From: Hydrogenophaga sp.
Lineage (GTDB): Bacteria; Pseudomonadota; Gammaproteobacteria; Burkholderiales; Burkholderiaceae_C
Assembly: GCA_020047875.1 (NCBI GenBank)
Contig: JAIFNE010000123.1
Span: 9,328-19,349, forward strand
Direction of reading: 5' to 3'
DNA length: 10,022 bases
A program made the translations under genes and the position numbers. Positions 8,206-10,022 of the stretch are shown piece by piece; positions within the stretch are counted from its first letter, which is position 1, and each line of letters starts with the position of its first letter. The notes below the pieces were generated by a model. That model was not told the DNA's origin and searched no databases. It saw only the letters and a program-made list of their open reading frames with translations.

Positions 8206-8396
8206 GTCCGCTGAGGTTTCGCATGGTGAATACTCAGCGGTACTTTCCGCACCAAATCGCCAGACAACCTAGTGATTTTATCGAATTCGATCACCACTGG
8301 CCGAACCAAGTGGGCGGTCACTCACTTCACCAATCGATGGACGGCACCGCCGAAAACGCTGCCGCGTGTCGCAAAACGACCAAAGGCCAAAAGCCC
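8145..8396. other. Non-coding stretch between the mucD terminator and the possible lepA leader
   Basis: No convincing gene is seen on either strand, and I found no tRNA-like cloverleaf. The content is less GC-rich than the flanking genes around 8140-8290. It contains the motif cluster at 8140-8205, an 8-bp dyad at 8208-8240, and a 12-bp palindrome ATCGAATTCGAT at 8280-8291. The palindrome lies within a GTGAT...ATCAC dyad (8272-8294). Palindromes of 10-12 bp are expected a few times per 10 kb by chance, so single ones mean little. Confidence 0.5.
8208..8240. repeat. 8-bp inverted repeat with 17-nt spacer
   Basis: CCGCTGAG (8208-8215) and CTCAGCGG (8233-8240) are perfect inverted copies. They could form an RNA stem on either strand or a split operator. 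The dyad lies next to the palindrome at 8197-8206 and the phased CACA motifs. No T-run follows on either strand, so it is not a terminator. Confidence 0.4.
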
Positions 8397-8428
8397 CCAG
8401 GCTCCCAACGGGAACCCTGGGAGCCTGG
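8389..8428 (-). terminator. Intrinsic terminator of mucD
   Basis: On the minus strand CCAGGCTCCCA and TGGGAGCCTGG form a perfect 11-bp stem (8397-8428) with a 10-nt loop, starting 10 nt after the mucD stop. The downstream tract is GGGGGCTTTTGG, so the T-run is only four bases (8389-8392) and is set off by a few G residues. The stem is strong and the tail weak. Placement directly after a stop codon supports termination or 3'-end protection. Confidence 0.7.
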
Positions 8429-8438
8429 CGGCAGATCT

Positions 8439-9935
8439 TCAACGGGCGGGGCGAATCACCGCGTACTGCGCCCACTCGCCGCGGCGGAACAAGACGTTGA
8501 TGGGCTTGGTCTTGTCCAGCCTGGCGAGCGCCGCCTCAAACTCCTTGAGGCCCGCCGTCTCGCGGTTGGCGATTTGCACAATCACATCGCCCTCCCGCAG
8601 TCCGGCGCGCGCCGCTGGCCCTTCAGCGGCCACCACACGCACGCCACCCTCGACGCTGAGTTCCTTTTTCTGCGCCGCGGTGAGCTCGGCCAGCGTCAGC
8701 CCGATCGAGCGCGCAGCGCCGCTGACCGGCTCCTTCGGAGCCTGCGGTGCCGCGGCACGCGGCTCGGCGCGCACCGGCTCCAACTCCGCAACCACCACCG
8801 ACAGGTTGCGCTCGCTGCCGCGGCGAAACACCGTCATGCTGCTCTTGGTGCCAGGCTTGGTGTTGCCCACCAGACGCGGCAGATCGACCGACTTGTCAAT
8901 CGACCGGCCATCAAATTTCACGATGATGTCGCCCGGCTCCACGCCGGCCTTGGCGGCGGGTGAATCGGGCTCGACCCCGCGCACCAGCGCACCACGCGGC
9001 GCACCCAGACCGATCGACTCCGCCACGTCTTTGTTCACCTGATCGATCTGCACACCGATGCGCCCGCGGGTCACACGCCCGCTGGTCTTGAGCTGATCGG
9101 CCACCCGGGAGGCCTCGTCGATCGGAATCGCAAAGGAAATGCCCTGGAAACCGCCCGAGCGGGAATAGATCTGGCTGTTGATACCCACCACCTCACCGCG
9201 CATGTTGATCAACGGCCCGCCCGAGTTGCCGGGGTTGATCGCCACATCGGTCTGGATGAACGGGAGGTAGTCGCCGGTGTCACGCTTTTTCGCGCTCACG
9301 ATGCCGGCCGTCACCGTGTTCTCCAGGCCAAAGGGTGAGCCAATCGCCATCACCCATTCGCCCACACGCAGCCGCTCCACGTCGCCGATCTTCACCGGGC
9401 TCAGGCCATTGGCCTCGATCTTGACCACCGCGACATCGGTGCGCTTGTCAGCGCCGACGATCCTGGCTTTGAACTCGCGCCCGTCGGGCAGCGTCACGAG
9501 CAGCTCGTCGGCACCGTCGACCACATGGGCGTTGGTCATGATCAATCCGTCGGCGCTCAGCACAAAGCCCGAGCCCACGCCCCGGGGCTGCGCCTCGTCG
9601 GGCGAGCCGCGGTCTGGCCTTGGACCGCGCGGCACCGCGCCCGGCGGGAGGGGTATGCCAAAGCGCCTGAAGAACTCAAGCATCTGCTCGTCGGTGCCCG
9701 GTGCCGTGCCAGCACCCGGCTCGGCCTTGGCCCGCTCCAGCGTCCGGATGTTGACCACCGAGGGACCCACGAGATCCACCAGATCGGTGAAGTCGGGCAG
9801 ACCACGCATGTTGGGCGCGGCCACACCGCCCACCGGGGCCTGGGCCAAAACCACCGAGGGCGCCAGCGCACCCACCGACACCGAGGCGGCCAGCACCGCC
9901 ACACGCGAGACATTCAACCAGGAGCGAAGCATCAT
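8439..9935 (-). CDS. mucD: Periplasmic serine endoprotease of the DegP/MucD (HtrA) family
   Basis: HtrA proteases degrade or hold misfolded envelope proteins in the periplasm. From the ATG at 9935 the product is 498 residues. A signal peptide is evident: basic start, hydrophobic VAVLAASVSVGALAPSVVLA, with likely cleavage after A31 (VLA-QA); cleavage after AQA is unlikely because Pro follows. The trypsin-like domain has the triad H137 (TNAHVV), D167 (RTDVAV) and S238 (NPGNSGGPL). A Pro/Gly/Arg-rich stretch (about 93-118) precedes it. Two PDZ domains follow at about 292-385 and 410-495, separated by an Ala/Pro linker. AAGGA at 9941-9945 sits before two adjacent ATGs (9935 and 9932); either could be used. 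In relatives the order rpoE-mucA-mucB-mucD-lepA is common, so regulation by the envelope stress sigma factor is likely. MucD, DegP and DegQ are hard to separate by sequence alone. Confidence 0.95.
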   Translation of the reverse strand: MMLRSWLNVSRVAVLAASVSVGALAPSVVLAQAPVGGVAAPNMRGLPDFTDLVDLVGPSVVNIRTLERAKAEPGAGTAPGTDEQMLEFFRRFGIPLPPGAVPRGPRPDRGSPDEAQPRGVGSGFVLSADGLIMTNAHVVDGADELLVTLPDGREFKARIVGADKRTDVAVVKIEANGLSPVKIGDVERLRVGEWVMAIGSPFGLENTVTAGIVSAKKRDTGDYLPFIQTDVAINPGNSGGPLINMRGEVVGINSQIYSRSGGFQGISFAIPIDEASRVADQLKTSGRVTRGRIGVQIDQVNKDVAESIGLGAPRGALVRGVEPDSPAAKAGVEPGDIIVKFDGRSIDKSVDLPRLVGNTKPGTKSSMTVFRRGSERNLSVVVAELEPVRAEPRAAAPQAPKEPVSGAARSIGLTLAELTAAQKKELSVEGGVRVVAAEGPAARAGLREGDVIVQIANRETAGLKEFEAALARLDKTKPINVLFRRGEWAQYAVIRPAR

Positions 9936-9940
9936 GGTGA

Positions 9941-9945
9941 TCCTT
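9941..9945 (-). promoter_or_regulatory. Ribosome binding site of mucD (AAGGA)
   Basis: AAGGA lies five bases before the ATG at 9935 and eight before the ATG at 9932. It rules out the more distal in-frame starts up to 9992, which would place extra residues before a good signal peptide. Confidence 0.6.
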
Positions 9946-9970
9946 TGGGAAAACATCAAAACAAACAAGT

Positions 9971-10001
9971 AAAAAAACGGGCCAGGCTGCAACCCGCAGC
10001 C
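9971..10001 (-). terminator. Probable intrinsic terminator or attenuator just upstream of mucD
   Basis: On the minus strand GGCTGC and GCAGCC form a 6-bp stem with a 5-nt loop (9985-10001). It is followed by TGGCCCG and then seven T residues (9971-9977). An alternative fold, CGGGTT with GGCCCG using two G-U pairs, ends directly at the T-run and is closer to classic terminator geometry. It lies about 26 nt before the mucD ribosome site. It could end an upstream gene, possibly the one whose stop may be the TGA at 10005-10007, or attenuate readthrough into mucD. Confidence 0.5.
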
Positions 10002-10022
10002 ACGTCAGCGCGTGCGCTCCAG

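Noticed and set aside
8278..8475. 65-codon minus-strand ORF overlapping the end of mucD
   Set aside because: It runs out of frame through the mucD 3' end and its terminator hairpin and has no ribosome site or family resemblance.
8115..8963. Plus-strand open frame running from the intergenic gap into mucD
   Set aside because: Most of it is antisense to the protease gene. The part in the gap has no ribosome site or recognisable motif.
10005..10022. Possible last codons (LERTR then TGA) of an upstream minus-strand gene
   Set aside because: Only five codons are in the window and the other frames stay open past this point, so the upstream gene and its frame cannot be supported.

Overview
The window is a high-GC, almost fully coding stretch of a proteobacterial chromosome. 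Every gene I can support lies on the minus strand. Transcription order, from high to low coordinates, is mucD/degP-like protease, lepA, lepB, a DUF4845 gene, rnc, era, recO, pdxJ, acpS, nagZ. This order, with DUF4845 between lepB and rnc and nagZ after acpS, is typical of Betaproteobacteria. The protein sequences (PdxJ of the N-x-N-K type, a LepB with an extra N-terminal membrane segment, an Era with an N-terminal extension) suggest Burkholderiales, most likely Comamonadaceae. The family assignment is from memory and was not searched.

Layout. Positions 9936-10022 are the mucD leader, with a probable intrinsic terminator or attenuator. Positions 8439-9935 encode a periplasmic trypsin-like HtrA protease with two PDZ domains, followed by a long-stem terminator (8397-8428). 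Positions 7935-8396 form the only long non-coding stretch. It holds phased CACA/TGTG motifs resembling DnaA boxes, a possible -10 element, several dyads, a strong intrinsic terminator about 60 nt before lepA, and two 19-codon ORFs of unknown meaning. Positions 1-7934 are one tightly packed run of nine genes with gaps of at most 84 nt and no intrinsic terminator that I can see. nagZ runs off the low-coordinate edge.

Function. The run joins translation and membrane export (LepA/EF4, signal peptidase I), ribosome and RNA maturation (RNase III, Era), DNA repair (RecO), cofactor synthesis (PdxJ for pyridoxal phosphate, AcpS for the acyl carrier protein prosthetic group) and cell-wall recycling (NagZ). 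The upstream protease belongs to envelope quality control and in relatives sits downstream of rpoE-mucA-mucB. The content is housekeeping. I see no mobile element, CRISPR array, tRNA or rRNA, and no evident new multi-gene system. The part most worth a second look is the mucD-lepA intergenic region, which is much longer and more structured than a simple spacer.
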